In this document: piece by piece, positions 39,331 through 60,829 of the stretch | How the letters are laid out: every line of letters starts with the position of its first letter | How positions within the stretch are numbered: position 1 is the stretch's first letter | Source: Latrodectus hesperus | Lineage: Eukaryota; Arthropoda; Arachnida; Araneae; Theridiidae | Direction of reading: 5' to 3' | DNA length: 64,000 bases | NCBI GenBank assembly: GCA_037975125.1 | Contig: CM075857.1 | Coordinates: 68,093,899-68,157,898 of the forward strand | Notes under the pieces: generated by a model | The model's input: the letters and a program-made list of their open reading frames with translations, nothing else | Databases searched by the model: none | Told to the model about the DNA's origin: nothing | Position numbers and translations under genes: made by a program

Positions 39331-39606
39331 ATACACTACAAGATAATTATATTTATTTTTAATGAATCATCCATAAATTTGCTGTATATTCAATAGTTTT
39401 CAGATTGAATAAATACAAAAGTAAATAGTTTCCACAATTGTCCTCGTACATTATACCATGATTACAAGGAACATTCTTGCCTGTAAATTGCATAGTATAT
39501 TAAGAAAATTAAATATACGAATTTTAAAATTTTCAATTTTGATAAATGTGATTAAATCATTTCGATTAATATGACAAAAAGAATAATTTAATTGTTATTA
39601 AATGGA
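39331..39606. other. AT-rich flank carried in the tandem duplication
   Basis: Ordinary host flanking DNA next to the insertion, repeated at 41890-42165. No gene seen. Confidence 0.8.
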
Positions 39607-40250
39607 ATTCCAAAAACAGATGTATGAGCCAAATCCATAACTTTCTGAAGGCGGCATTTCGGTAAAATTAACTGATTTACATTTTCACCACAAACTTTCT
39701 CTTTGAGGAATAAAATGCCATCTAAATCAAAATATTTACCCTTGCCACATGATAAAGAAGATCTCACTTCATCCAAAGAGGCACATTCTTGTTGTTCTTT
39801 TTTAAATTGTAATGCTTGGATCAATTTACAATTTGTTTCGGATTCCAGCCCTTCCACATCATCAGAAATACACGAATTCGTGGCGTCATTTGAACAGAGA
39901 CCCTCACCCATATTTTCGGCGTGTGATGATTCAGCAGTCTCATTATGATTTTCAACTTCTTGCGACGCCAAAACAAAGCAGGCGGCAGACTTCTTGTTTT
40001 CTTCTAGCACTACATTTTCCAATTAATAAAAAACTTTCGTTGGTATTATACATTGCCCTTGGATTTTATTCGTAACAGCTGCAATAATTTCGATGGGTTT
40101 CGAGAACATTTTATTTTCCGTTTTTAACGCTACTTGAAAGCTAATTAATTCAGATTCTATCTTCTCTCCAAAAACACTGATTAAAATAACTCTTCCCTTT
40201 TCTGTTTTTGATTTTGGAATAAAGTCATTATTTATGACTTGAAAGTTGAC
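39588..40250 (-). pseudogene. pol remnant, copy 2, truncated at the duplication joint
   Basis: Same protease remainder (40250-40026), TAA, linker and zinc-domain start as copy 1. It ends at the joint 39606/39607, where LAHTSVFGI runs into host flank and stops at 39588 after five foreign residues (PFNNN). Two amino-acid differences from copy 1 are visible: C for Y in the SDDVEG region, and G for V at D[V/G]ILF. It has no integrase C-terminus and no 3' LTR beyond it. Confidence 0.75.
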
Positions 40251-40261
40251 TTGTATGTATA

Positions 40262-41497
40262 TTATTTATGACTTGAAACTTTATGACTTGGAAGTTGACA
40301 TCCCGAGTCTACGAGAGCTTTCACTGGAATATTATCTACGTAAATGTCCACATATTGAAGAGGATTTATTTCAATTTCCGTTCTTTTTTCTTTTAAAAAT
40401 TGGGAGCGAATTTCTGCTGTTAGAGCATCGCTTTTCTTATTATTTGCTTTAAATCTTTTTGGGCATTCTCTCGCATAATGCGAATCTCCACAAATATAAC
40501 ATTCTTTCACAGTTCTTTTTCCAAAATTTTCTTCTTTCCGAAAATTTTTAAATTTTTGTTGTCTAACATACGAAGGAATATGTTTTGACTCTGCCGAATA
40601 ATTTTGTTCTTGTTCGTTAGAATTATATCTCTTGAAATATTCTGTTCGAGGAAATTCTTTCGGTTTGACACTAATATTCGTTCTGACATTTTCATAATCA
40701 TCCAATTTACTTGTTATTTCTTCTGGAGTTTTAAAATTTGACCAAACATCAATAAAATGTTCTTTAATTTCTAAGGGAACTTTGCGTTTTATTTGATCGG
40801 TTATCATTAGATCAAATAGTTCTTCAAATGTTCGTATTCCAAGTCCACTGATCCATTCTAAGAAATAATTTTTCAGTTCATAAGCAATATCTCGCCAGTT
40901 TATTTCTGGTTTCTTATGATGCTTCGTGAAGAATTGTCTAAATTTTTCTGGGGTCATTTTATACCTTTTGAGAAGTAAACTTTTTAATCTGTCGTTATTC
41001 TCGGTGACTTCTTCCTCTTCCCTTGCTATAATTTGTACAACATCATACGGCAATAATCCAATTAAATGCGTAACCCAAAGTTCTTTTTTAATTTCAATTC
41101 TCTTAGCTTGTCTTTCGAAGAGGACAAGATATAAACTTATATCATTTGTTTTGGGATCAAACTTGTGTAAAATATTATTTAAGTTTAATTTCGCACTAAA
41201 ATGAAAATCCTTACCAGTATTTTGTATGTTATCTACTCTTGTTCGTTCCTTTTTAATTAAACCTAGTTTTTGAAGCTCGAATTCCATTTCTAGTTTCCGT
41301 TTTTCTATTTCCTCATTTCTTTTTCGTTCTTCAATCAACGAATTTAAGAATTCTTTAATGAAATCTTCGTCGTAGTTTTCGCTTTCTGTTATCAATTTTT
41401 TTAGTTCGTAAAGTTTTAGATTCGCAGCATTCTCAATGCCTAATTCCACCGCAATAGTTCGTAAATCTTCTTTCTTTCCTTTTGCGAGAAAAGCCAT
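40262..41497 (-). CDS. Gag with start of retropepsin, copy 2
   Basis: A 411-aa intact frame, the same as copy 1 except Ala at residues 24 and 358. Zinc knuckle (333-345), SCAN-like region (about 173-272) and DSG (397-399) are unchanged. It keeps its own upstream LTR (41596-41884) and leader, so it could be expressed separately. Its RNA would lack the element's own 3' LTR and polypurine tract unless it read through to 35941-36215. Both frames staying open fits a very recent duplication; it does not prove selection. Confidence 0.8.
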   Translation of the reverse strand: MAFLAKGKKEDLRTIAVELGIENAANLKLYELKKLITESENYDEDFIKEFLNSLIEERKRNEEIEKRKLEMEFELQKLGLIKKERTRVDNIQNTGKDFHFSAKLNLNNILHKFDPKTNDISLYLVLFERQAKRIEIKKELWVTHLIGLLPYDVVQIIAREEEEVTENNDRLKSLLLKRYKMTPEKFRQFFTKHHKKPEINWRDIAYELKNYFLEWISGLGIRTFEELFDLMITDQIKRKVPLEIKEHFIDVWSNFKTPEEITSKLDDYENVRTNISVKPKEFPRTEYFKRYNSNEQEQNYSAESKHIPSYVRQQKFKNFRKEENFGKRTVKECYICGDSHYARECPKRFKANNKKSDALTAEIRSQFLKEKRTEIEINPLQYVDIYVDNIPVKALVDSGCQLPSHKVSSHK

Positions 41498-41595
41498 TTC
41501 AAATACTTGTAAAACACAGTCAAGTAAACAAATTCCCAGTTCCGTTTCAGATTATGTCAGAAACATCAGCTCGTAATCCAGTGCGGCTGCGCCAG

Positions 41596-41884
41596 TGTAG
41601 TGTCTGTACTGTAGAAGAAAGCACAACTCAAACAAATACAAACATTTATTTAAATTTAAAATTATTAATTGATAGTATTGTATATTAAAATTATAATTAA
41701 TAGAAATTTAATTATGGCCCTACACGGCCAACAGAACAAACACCCAAGGAGAGCCAGCTAAACCTCGTTCGCTGGTCCACGACAATCTCTCCTCTCCTCC
41801 GCCGGAGTGGACCCCCTCCTCTCCTATCTCCCAATGACTACAGCGCCATCATGTGAAGATAATGAGGAGTATCCTAACACTACA
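41596..41884 (-). repeat. duplicated 5' LTR (289 bp)
   Basis: Same ends and length as 39037-39325, with no difference noticed. It arose by segmental duplication, not by integration. AATAT after it is a copied flank, and no matching duplication lies at the far side of unit 2. Confidence 0.9.
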
Positions 41885-42169
41885 AATATATACACTACAA
41901 GATAATTATATTTATTTTTAATGAATCATCCATAAATTTGCTGTATATTCAATAGTTTTCAGATTGAATAAATACAAAAGTAAATAGTTTCCACAATTGT
42001 CCTCGTACATTATACCATGATTACAAGGAACATTCTTGCCTGTAAATTGCATAGTATATTAAGAAAATTAAATATACGAATTTTAAAATTTTCAATTTTG
42101 ATAAATGTGATTAAATCATTTCGATTAATATGACAAAAAGAATAATTTAATTGTTATTAAATGGAATTC

Positions 42170-44284
<2,115 letters not shown>

Positions 44285-44588
44285 CAACTGCCAATTTCTC
44301 AAACAGGAACTAACCCCATTATTAGTCAAGTAATCACTTCTACAGCGCATGTTAAAATAAAAGAATGGACTTTCTGTAAATTTAAAGAGATAAAAAAATT
44401 TTTGAATTTTATACTCCTTTTATTATTTAAGTTTTAAAAAATAGTTTTAAATAGACTTTTCCTATGAGGAGAAAAAATGCTTAAAGTTATGCCTATTCCA
44501 AGTAACTTTAGCGAACCATCGGGATTCTGTTTGGATTATTGGTAAGCAATTTTCTATTCGGGATGACTTAAAAAGTGTTGATGTTGCT

Positions 44589-45262
44589 GCTATGCATCAG
44601 ATATCTCCTCTTGAGAAATGGCTTCATATGTACACAGATTTCACAACAGAAGATAATTTAAAATGCTCGTGATGTAGCTTATTCAAGTGCTTTCCTTATT
44701 TATTATCTAGTAGGGAAGTATCTTAACAACTTTAATGTTGAGATAGAGGCAATATCATTTATCGATAAATTGGAAAGTTGTTCTGAACACAATAGTATGT
44801 TTCCTATCAATTCTTGAGCCGCTATTTTGCCAATAACAATTTCAAGGTACAATGAAAAAGCACTATTTCATTCCTGTAGAATAAATATAATTGAGTTACA
44901 AGGTCTAGAGAAAAAGCATTTCTAGCCATTGTCATTTTTCGAAACGAATCCAAGCTGATAGGATGGCTAAAACGGGATCTCTCCTGACGAAGCCTGATTC
45001 TCCTCGGTCTCTGAGTGTTATCAAAATATTCATTTAACTAATAGAAAAACGATAGAGCCTCCGTGAATTGTGATGCAACTGTAGGTAAGGGAAAGATTGT
45101 GTTGCTCAATAAAAAATAATAGAATCCCCAGCTCCCAACATTAGTCGATTAAAGTTGCTTTCTTTCATTTGATTACTGGACATAAATATTTACAGAAGCA
45201 TTGAAATTTTGTTGGGGTCAAAGATTTGTCTTATTACCCTCTCTGTGCCAACAGAGGGATAC
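44589..45262 (+). pseudogene. LINE ORF2 RNase H domain relic with C-terminal tail
   Basis: Decayed RNase H end of a non-LTR retrotransposon, in order but in shifting frames. EKWLHMYTDF carries the first catalytic Asp (GAT 44637-44639; usual motif YTDGS). VGKYLNNFNVEIEAI gives the Glu motif (E-I-E-A). A worn DS..AI segment follows (INS-stop-AAI, about 44808-44825, third catalytic position lost). SHC (44916 on) and QADRMAKTGSLLTKP (from 44951) give the fourth-Asp motif. HLITGHKYLQKH and VGVKDLSYYPLC (about 45165-45250) match the LTGH....HL..IG...S..C..C tail. At least three frameshifts and several stops are present. The YTDGS/LTGH type differs from the R.SGHL tails at 7 and 25 kb, so this is another LINE family. 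Confidence 0.65.
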
Positions 45263-46457
45263 GGGTGGTAACTATCTCAGAGAAATTTCCCTATTGTTTT
45301 AAAGTTTCATAAAGACAATTCTACGGACGCTAATTTTAATTTCTTCTATGCTTCATCCATCATCACTTTATTCAGCTGATTGTCAACTGATAGCATAAAT
45401 GCAGAATTTGGGCACAGAAAAAGAAGTTTTTAAATTTTTTCTGGTATATTAAATTTAAATTTTTAAATAAGAACTATTCGTTAACCACTTAGAAGTAAAA
45501 ATAATAGAATATTCATTAAATTCTAAAAGATTCCAAACTTTAGGAACAAATACATAATGTCAGAAGAATAACAAATGAACATTTATAGCTGGGAAAAATA
45601 AAACACAAATTTAGCAAAAAAATGCGAAGGAAATTTAAAGCTACAGCAAATCATTTACAAGTACTTTAGTTTAAATTTAAAAGCTTTTTTTCATCTTTAC
45701 AAATTATTTACCTTTTACCATAATTATTTTCGCATTCTGAGAAGAAGAGAAATCAATATATACTTACGTTATAAAATGTATTGTTTTATTGCAAAATATT
45801 CAAAATTCAAGTAAAAAATTATAACAGACAAAGCATTTTTTGTTTAATACTATAAAGTTGCATGTTATACTTTATTGATTGCACAGAAATTATTGTAAAG
45901 GAAAATAAGTAACTTCAACTTTTTATAAGAATTACAATAGAGTTAAAACTGATAATGTCGTAATTTTATAAGCAATTTGTATTTAGATGACACTACTTTC
46001 TTATTTAAAATATTGTGATAAAAGGATAAATGGTTATTATAATAGATTACATTTAACATTCATAATGTTATCAAATATATAAAGGTTTTAAAGTAGAAAA
46101 ATGAATTGATTGCATTTGATTACTAAATTTCTAACTACTAGTGCTAATTTTAATCATCTCTCATCAAATATACAGGTATGAGAGAAACGATAGGAGAGTA
46201 CAAACGCTCATAGCTATATACCATACGTTATTTTATATAAAACAATGCAATTTTTATGAAACAAAAGAGTAAGTTTACTTTATAACCGCAAAATTTAAGT
46301 ATTTATCACAAATTGAATTTTTTACTCATGGAAAAAGGTGTTTATAAGCTAGAAATGTGATTTGGGAATTCACGAATCACTGGACTATATTAATGTTTTC
46401 AATATAATAAAAGGCTCGAAATGTGTAAGTTTGGAGTTTGAATCATTCTACGTATAC
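45263..46457. other. AT-rich non-coding stretch
   Basis: No gene recognised; perhaps worn 3' sequence of the LINE relic at the start. Confidence 0.5.
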
Positions 46458-49882
<3,425 letters not shown>

Positions 49883-50077
49883 CTACTCTTTATCTAGTTT
49901 TGGGCATACAAGAAAATATTTTTCATTCCTAATGGCCCACTTACAACTTTGGTACAAAATATATGAAAAAATTTCGATTTTATTAAGATGATGTGCTTCA
50001 CAATCATGGCCTGTTTGCAGTCTGAAATTTGCTACAGCATCTTTGTGGGATTTTGGAAAAATATTCCAGGCGCACAA
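49883..50077 (-). pseudogene. LINE RNase H C-terminal tail relic
   Basis: A minus-strand open frame of 64 codons. It contains KSHKDAVANFRLQTGHDCEA, HLNKIEIFSY and FLVCPKLDKE, matching the end of RNase H-bearing LINE polyproteins (R....A.FRL.TGHD.L..HL.RI.I....C..C......HL..CP.L). The first C-x-x-C has decayed to YQSCK. It is the same general type as the tail at 44589-45262 but on the other strand. Sequence at 50078-50400 may be a more decayed upstream part. No catalytic motif remains. Confidence 0.6.
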
Positions 50078-50400
50078 TAACCTCTAAAATATAAAATCAA
50101 AATAGCACAAAAATAAACCTGTCAGTAATTAAACACTTTATGACCTGGCATGTCTCATTATCTTCTTATTTCAAGGGATTTTTCCCTGTTGCATTTATTA
50201 ATTTCGCATGAAAATAGATGGTCTACTACTTCATTATTTAATAGTCTGTTCGATGACTAATTCTTGGCATCTGATGGTTTCTCCCACAACAGAAAATTTT
50301 ATCATTTGGAAAATGGAAGTCTTCAGTGATAAAATCTCATGGACTTCCCTCTTGACCTTTTTCTTCTTTCAAAGACATCTTATTATATCCTGTTGAGAAC

Positions 50401-52754
50401 GAGGAATAAGGTTTTCAAGGCCTTTCTAGACAATAAATTCCAACACTGTTATAATCACTGAAATTCGTTTTTTATCCCTTCACAAAAATCTATTATAATC
50501 TGAAAATTCTTTTCCGTAAAATCTATATAACTTAATAAAACTTAAGAGCCTGAAGAAGTAATTTCTAAAAAATGAGGTGAACAAATTTTCCAGGAGCCTC
50601 TACTTAAATTGATAAAATTCATCTTATGCTTAGTGCAGAGATGTCTACTGTAGTAAAACGTAAAACACATCTCCTTATAATCACGTTCTCAGGTTATTAC
50701 TTAAGACAGTTTTCTCTCTTAGAAACCATACATGTTTTCTCCGGGAAAGTCATCTTTGTATCTCAATGTACAAATGATTAACAAAATTATTTTAAAACAG
50801 AAAAATTTCAACTACGGAGTTTTAAAAAATATTTTATGACCTCTGGAAAATGAAGAAAAACGTGATTAAATTTATCAAAATTATGACATAGATTTAAGAT
50901 AAAACTCCTGATAAAATACGAATAAGAAGATAGAATTTTAATTGATTAAAGGTATTAAAAATATTACAAAAATATTTAATAAACATACTTTTCTTAAAAT
51001 GACTGATATAGAGGAACGAAAATTTAAATCAAATATTTTCACATTATTCAAAGATTTAAAAAATCCTATTCACTTTGAGATAAAATACATCGGAATAGAA
51101 CAATTCCGTATATTATTTTTTATAATTACATTCATTTATTGTATTAATAGTATCCACATTATTACCTTTTTAATTATTTAAATCATTTATTATTTAAAAT
51201 TATTAAATTTAAATAGCTTCAATGTAATTAAGAGTGTAATGTATCCAATTATAAAGTCTAAATGATTACTTAATGGGGATCTTTTACCATGACAAATTAT
51301 TTTGTCCTAAATTAAATAAACATTTGTGTAATTAAATATATGTTCTTGTAAAGTCATGACCACTATACAATTTATAATTCTTTTTTAATACATCACAAAA
51401 TATATGACAAGTAACTGAGTTATTATTCAATTATAAGAAATTGAGATATTTCTGACTAAAATAAATATTTTGAATTTATAATTCAAACTTCATTATACGA
51501 AAAAAATTATTGCTGAAATATATTGATTACATTATTCAAAAAATTAGATAACATTAGTGAACTTTAACATAATGTATTTTGAAAATGTTAAGTATTAACT
51601 ATTACATTAACATAACTGTACAAAAATATAATGAAAATTAATATAAAATAAGTTATAATACTGTAGTAATATCTCTTAAGATATTAAATGTATTAGCATA
51701 ACTCAGTTCGTTCATTTGATAAAAGGCAGACACTAATATAATAAATTCCTTCTATCGAGAGTATTTTGCGATTTTTTCTAAATTTTAAAGCTGAATTTGA
51801 AAAATCAGAATTGATTTTAACTATCCACATTATATATTTTCAAAAAATAACTTTTTATTTTGAGTTTAGTTTATATAACTTACATATTAATCTAGTTTAC
51901 CTGTAGACCGTAATATATAATTCCTAAAAGGGGTTTTAGGAAAACAAAATCTTTGAGTTACTAAATTATGCATAAACATGTTCATTTATTGTAACAAAAT
52001 GTCTAACTAAAAAGACATTTGAAAATATAAAATACTTGGGATTCTACTTTAAGTACACAAAAGTTGGATAGAATTCGTTATTTTCTAATTTTTTCTAATT
52101 TATTTTTCAAATTTTTTGGTAAAATTCCTTCTCTGGAAAACTGAATTTGTGATAAATCATAATTGATAAATTCAACAACTATTACATATTATAAAACTAA
52201 ATATTACGAAAAGTTATTCTTCCTAACTATTAAAGACACAAAAAATAGGAAACTTTGATTATATACTCAAATATTATGCATATTATTTTATTTTCAACCA
52301 TGATTATAATTAAATCTAAAATTATACAGTATATAATTTTTATTCAAATATAAAAAATTGAAAACTGTTCATTATCAGGTTTAAGAATTTCTATATTAAT
52401 GTCAATTAACTTTTAATTTTAATATAATTGTGAATAAATTTTTATTTAATATAATGTTTGTAATGCACAACATATTGATGTATTTAAAAAACAAATTTAC
52501 AGAACAAAAATGAATTAGTTTCTTAAATAGTAATTACTTGTTTTCTCATCTTAATATTTTGTATTTTTAACATTTAATATTTTTATCCGGAAAATAACTT
52601 TTAAAAAAATATGATTTGTATGTATTTGCTTTGAAGTGCTCGATTTTTCCTTCTCAAAGTTTGAAATAATTTAGCGGTGTGGGAGTCTAATTTTTTAATC
52701 AATATACTTCAATAACCCCAGCAAAAGTTTTTTCTCTGTTGTTTTGAAGTTTAC
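50401..52754. other. AT-rich non-coding stretch
   Basis: Nothing coding-like beyond the AT-rich frame 50942-51181 (plus), which ends in a hydrophobic stretch but has no recognisable domain and is probably chance. The first 250 bases are less AT-rich and unexplained. Confidence 0.5.
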
Positions 52755-53036
52755 GTGCGACATTCTATGAGTGGAAATGAAAAAGAATTGTTTTTGTTGG
52801 TCAAAAAACTGTCGTCAAAAAGGGTAAACGACAGGAGGGAAATCTTTTCTTGAAATTGAATTGGATATGGTGCTGGTTGTTTCACGGTTTTGGTGACATA
52901 AAAGAGGTCGTATATAAAACCTTGAGTACCTTAACGCAGCAAAGAATTCGGCACTCTGTAGCGTTACAGAATTGTCAAAATAGGTTTCGCTTCCATTACA
53001 GGAATAAATCGTTTTCGATACAAAGTCCATTCTGAA
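52755..53036 (-). pseudogene. possible piggyBac-type transposase relic
   Basis: A locally GC-richer segment. One minus-strand frame, passing through stops, reads KRFIPVMEAKPI, then GTQGFIYDLF, then FTLFDDSFLTNK and FPLIECRT. These echo, in order, the piggyBac transposase motifs K....Y.P.KP.KWG, G..GF.YDF..Y.G, and FFDN.FTS..L...L. The first Asp of the DDD triad would lie near the second motif. The overlapping 71-aa frame 52815-53030 (minus) is open but lacks these motifs. Terminal repeats and TTAA sites could not be fixed. The resemblance is by eye and weak. Confidence 0.35.

Positions 53037-56838
<3,802 letters not shown>

Positions 56839-56894
<56 letters not shown>
56839..56894. repeat. 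(TA)28 microsatellite
   Basis: About 28 TA units. Confidence 0.95.
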
Positions 56895-56898
<4 letters not shown>

Positions 56899-59204
56899 AA
56901 TTCTTACAAGTTAAAATTAAAAAATATATCTATGATTATAGGGTTATATATTGGAGTGTTTTACCACATGAACAATTTTACATTGATTTTGATTTATTTT
57001 TATTATGGAAGACTTCTTTTACCTTATGATATTTTTAACGATCCTTTGATTTAATATAGCTTGCAAAAGTATAAATGAAAATTTCATACAAAATGTTTTT
57101 GTCAATTTACACTGTCCTCAAAATCATTGAATCTCTCCATGTTGGAAATATAAATGATATTTAAAATATATTTGATTTCGTATTAATAGGAATGTATTAT
57201 TATTTATATATTAATTATAAAATGTATGAATATTAATGGGAAATACAATAAATATTCATGAATGATATAAAAGAAACAAACACACTCCGATTATTAAAAA
57301 ATCAAATACTTAATACAAATGAAAATATTTTCACACAAATAATTAAAAACAGTAACAGATGATATATTTTAATTTAACTGTGTTTTAACACTACATGAAT
57401 TTTTATGTGAATAAAATGCATTGTAAATATTTAATTTATTATATTTATATACTCATTAGTATATACCAAGCAACAAAACTTTGATTTTGATATTTATGAA
57501 ATAGCTTGATATTCATTTATAGAGAATTGTTGTATTTGTTCTAAATTATTTATTCCATATATGTTAATAAAAAATGATTTTCAGTTAAAAACAATCATAA
57601 ATCTGGAAACCATTATGAAAACTAGATTATTGAATATTTAATCATTCTTTCAAAAGTATATGAAAATAATCAGTTTCTCACTCTTAATATGCTTTTAGAA
57701 AAGGAAATCCAATGATAAAATATATTTTAAATACCTTAACTGTTAAAATAAGCTTCAATAATATTTAAAACAGAATAAGGTATATTCAATTCAAAATAAC
57801 GTAATTATTTTTATTCATTTTTTCTTCGTGTGTTAATTTTAATTATCAACCTTTTTTAAGAAAATAAAGGCAACATGAGTTAAATTTTAAAACTTTATTT
57901 CATTTAGATTTTTTAGAAAAATATCAAACATATATTTCTGGTCTAATGTGTTTTATTAAAAGTAGACAGTATTATCAAAATAGTTTTCTTATCCTAGTAC
58001 ATATTTTTAAGAAGAAGAATAATAAGAAATTAAAAACAAAATAATACAAATTTTTTTGTTAAATTTTATGCTTTTGCAAAAAAATTAATTAGATTAAAAT
58101 CAGATGAAATTAGCAAAAAAATAAAGAACAAATTAATTTATAGATACCATTTTCTCGAGTGATTCAAGTAATTTTTTGTCAGATTGCTTGAATATACTAA
58201 TAAGAGTCGATTAAAATTATTAAAATATTTATATCATCAACACTTAGATAAAGTAAGATGTTTAAAAATATGTAAAATTTAAGCAATATCTTCAAAGAAA
58301 AAAAATAATAAAAATTTTAACAATTATAACAAAATTTTAAGACTGAGATTATAATTTATCTAATTATAAAAAAATTGTAGATAATTCTCATCTGCGAATT
58401 TTATTAAAGGTCTAGTGCTTCAAAATGAAATATCAATTTTAATGTTTCTTTGTAAATATACTTTGGGGTTTCAATTTTACAACAGGAAAGAAATGAGTAA
58501 AAATTATTCTTTTTAGTACCAGATGAAATAATATTACAGTTTTCTCAAAATATAGGTAAATTTTAGAATTATAGTCAACATTTTCTTCTTATTTAATAAA
58601 ATTACTACTATTTAATTAGTATAATTTTCAATATTTTAAAGAATTTCTGATTCAGGGGAATTTCAAATTTTACAATAAAAATATTAAATTATTTATGCAA
58701 TGTGTTAGATAATTGTTATATATTCGTTTTTAAAAATATTATATCATATAAATGATTTCATTTTTTAACTATTTACATGATCAAAAAATTAATTGATCAT
58801 ATTTTAATAGTTTCCATCTTATGATTATTAATGAAGGATTCTTTTTTATCAATTTTTAGTCATGGTCTTTAATAACATAGTTTAAAAAACATAATCTTTA
58901 ATTCTCTTGAGTGAGTGAGTGAGAGAAAGGAAACAGACTTTTAATTCACATGCGTTTACGCTTACATTAATTCAGTTTATTTTTTAAGTTTCATTAAATA
59001 AGTTAAATATGCATAAAGCTAAATTGTGCATTGTTTGAAATTTTATATCAAAAAATGTAATCCGATTAATTATTTCAAATCTCCAGAAATAATATATTTA
59101 AAATCAGTAATACACATTTTAATGTACTTACAGTTAACATCAATATTAATTGAAATTAAATTTTTGCATTGCAGTTAAAATATGCTTAATTTGCCTAACA
59201 ATTA

Positions 59205-59261
59205 ACTAGGGTTTATTAGAGCTTAAACGGTTTTTAGTATTTAAATAAGCATAAAATAGTA
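59205..59261 (+). repeat. 57-bp direct repeat, copy 1
   Basis: Starts ACTAGGGTTTATTAGAGCTT. It matches 59608-59664, 403 bp downstream, with about four mismatches. Confidence 0.8.
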
Positions 59262-59607
59262 TGATTACTTATTTAAATCTTGTATGTGTAAAACAGTTCT
59301 TTAATAAATTAAAATTGTATAGTTAAAATTCTACTCAAAATATATTTTGGCAATATAATTACAATATATAAAAATTTTGAATTCGGTAATTCATCACATA
59401 ATTACGTCACCAGTTTGAGACAAAAAATATTATTTTGAGAAAAAATTTATTTAAAGAATTATAGTGAAATTATCATTTTTTGTATAGATATGAATCTCAC
59501 AATAATATCATGTTTTGTATTATATTTTGTATTGACTCTACTAATTGCAGAGCTAACTACTGGATTGTGTGGTTAATGTACAGAATATGTCTTAGAAATT
59601 TGTAGAG

Positions 59608-59664
59608 ACTAGGGTTTATTAGAGCTTAAGTGGATTTTAGTATTTAAATAAGCATAAAAGAGTA
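59608..59664 (+). repeat. 57-bp direct repeat, copy 2
   Basis: Partner of 59205-59261. The 346 bases between are AT-rich and have no recognised transposon, so this is a local duplication of unknown cause. Confidence 0.8.
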
Positions 59665-60163
59665 TTTGTAAATTTGATATTGCATTAAAACGAGGTTGTA
59701 TTTAAAAAATTGATTCTATGATTTTAGTTTAGTTTATATCTAATATTACATATATGCATATTTTTACATATATAATCAAGAATTGTTACTTTACTTAATA
59801 AAACTTTATACGCTGCATTTTAAATATATATATATTTTGCTCAGTTTTAAAATTTAACGGTATTTGAAAAATTAGCATTATTTTCTTATTGCTTGATAAA
59901 TTGGAGGAAAATACATTTATTTTTTGATATCTTTTAATTACAACTTTGATTATACATTTTAACTTAAATTTTCAATTGAAATAATTACTTTGACATACAA
60001 ATTTATAAAGAAATGAATTATTTTCATTGAACTGAATACCTTTATACTATATCTTATAATCAAGTGGTTTTATATCAAACAATAAAACGTGATAGTAAAA
60101 TAGTTTCAATTAGTAACATTTGTAATTTTTTTAAAAAATAGATAACTTCTTTAAATTGTTATA

Positions 60164-60324
<161 letters not shown>

Positions 60325-60829
60325 TCATTTTTGGTTTATTTTGCTTATTTCTTTACATCAGTGAGAAGAGATTATTCTTTACATAATCTTTTCTCACTGA
60401 ATATTTAGAACTTAAAAATTGCTTATACTTTTCTCATATCATAAGAACTTTCTTAGTTACAAAATAAAAATTAATATGCTCAAGAATTGAATTTCAAATT
60501 TAAAAACAAATTGTATGCACATTAAAATAATCTTATACAAAGTTACTGTTATTGAAAAAATTATTACAAATGCTTTTATTATTTAGTATTTTAATAAATA
60601 CTCTTTTTACTTCAGTAATACTTTAAGTACTTTAGAAATTGTTCGATCTGAATACTAAATTTTTACTTATAATTTAAAATCACTGCAGTAAGCAGATTTA
60701 TATTGAAAAAAAATCTTTTTTTGAATGTCAATAAAATCTTGTTTGAGATTACACAAAGAAACCGCAAATATTTATAGAATTTAAGTATTTTTACTCATTC
60801 GTAAAAAAACTTTTATATTTGTTCCTTAA

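Larger units (their letters stand above)
37048..39606. repeat. tandem duplication unit 1 (2559 bp)
   Basis: This segment recurs head to tail at 39607-42165 with a constant offset of 2559. It covers the pol remnant from the zinc-domain junction, protease, gag, the 5' LTR and 281 bp of right flanking DNA. Both edges share the 4-base microhomology ATTC (37048-37051 and 42166-42169). I count about four substitutions between units: A/C at 37158 versus 39717, T/C near 37312 versus 39871, A/G near 37865 versus 40424, and A/G near 38870 versus 41429. Shared flanking DNA shows one-block duplication rather than a second insertion. Confidence 0.9.
39607..42165. repeat. tandem duplication unit 2 (2559 bp)
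   Basis: Second unit of the direct duplication of 37048-39606. It holds a partial element (LTR, gag, protease and zinc-domain start) plus the 281-bp host flank, and returns to unique DNA after ATTC at 42166-42169. Confidence 0.9.
56895..60163. other. AT-rich non-coding stretch
   Basis: No coding-like frame. It contains the 57-bp direct repeat pair listed separately and a (GAGT)n-like run near 58,911-58,924. Confidence 0.55.

Noticed and set aside
39607..41884. A second independent insertion of the retrotransposon
   Set aside because: It shares host flank with the first copy, has no own target-site duplication and lacks a 3' LTR. Segmental tandem duplication explains it.
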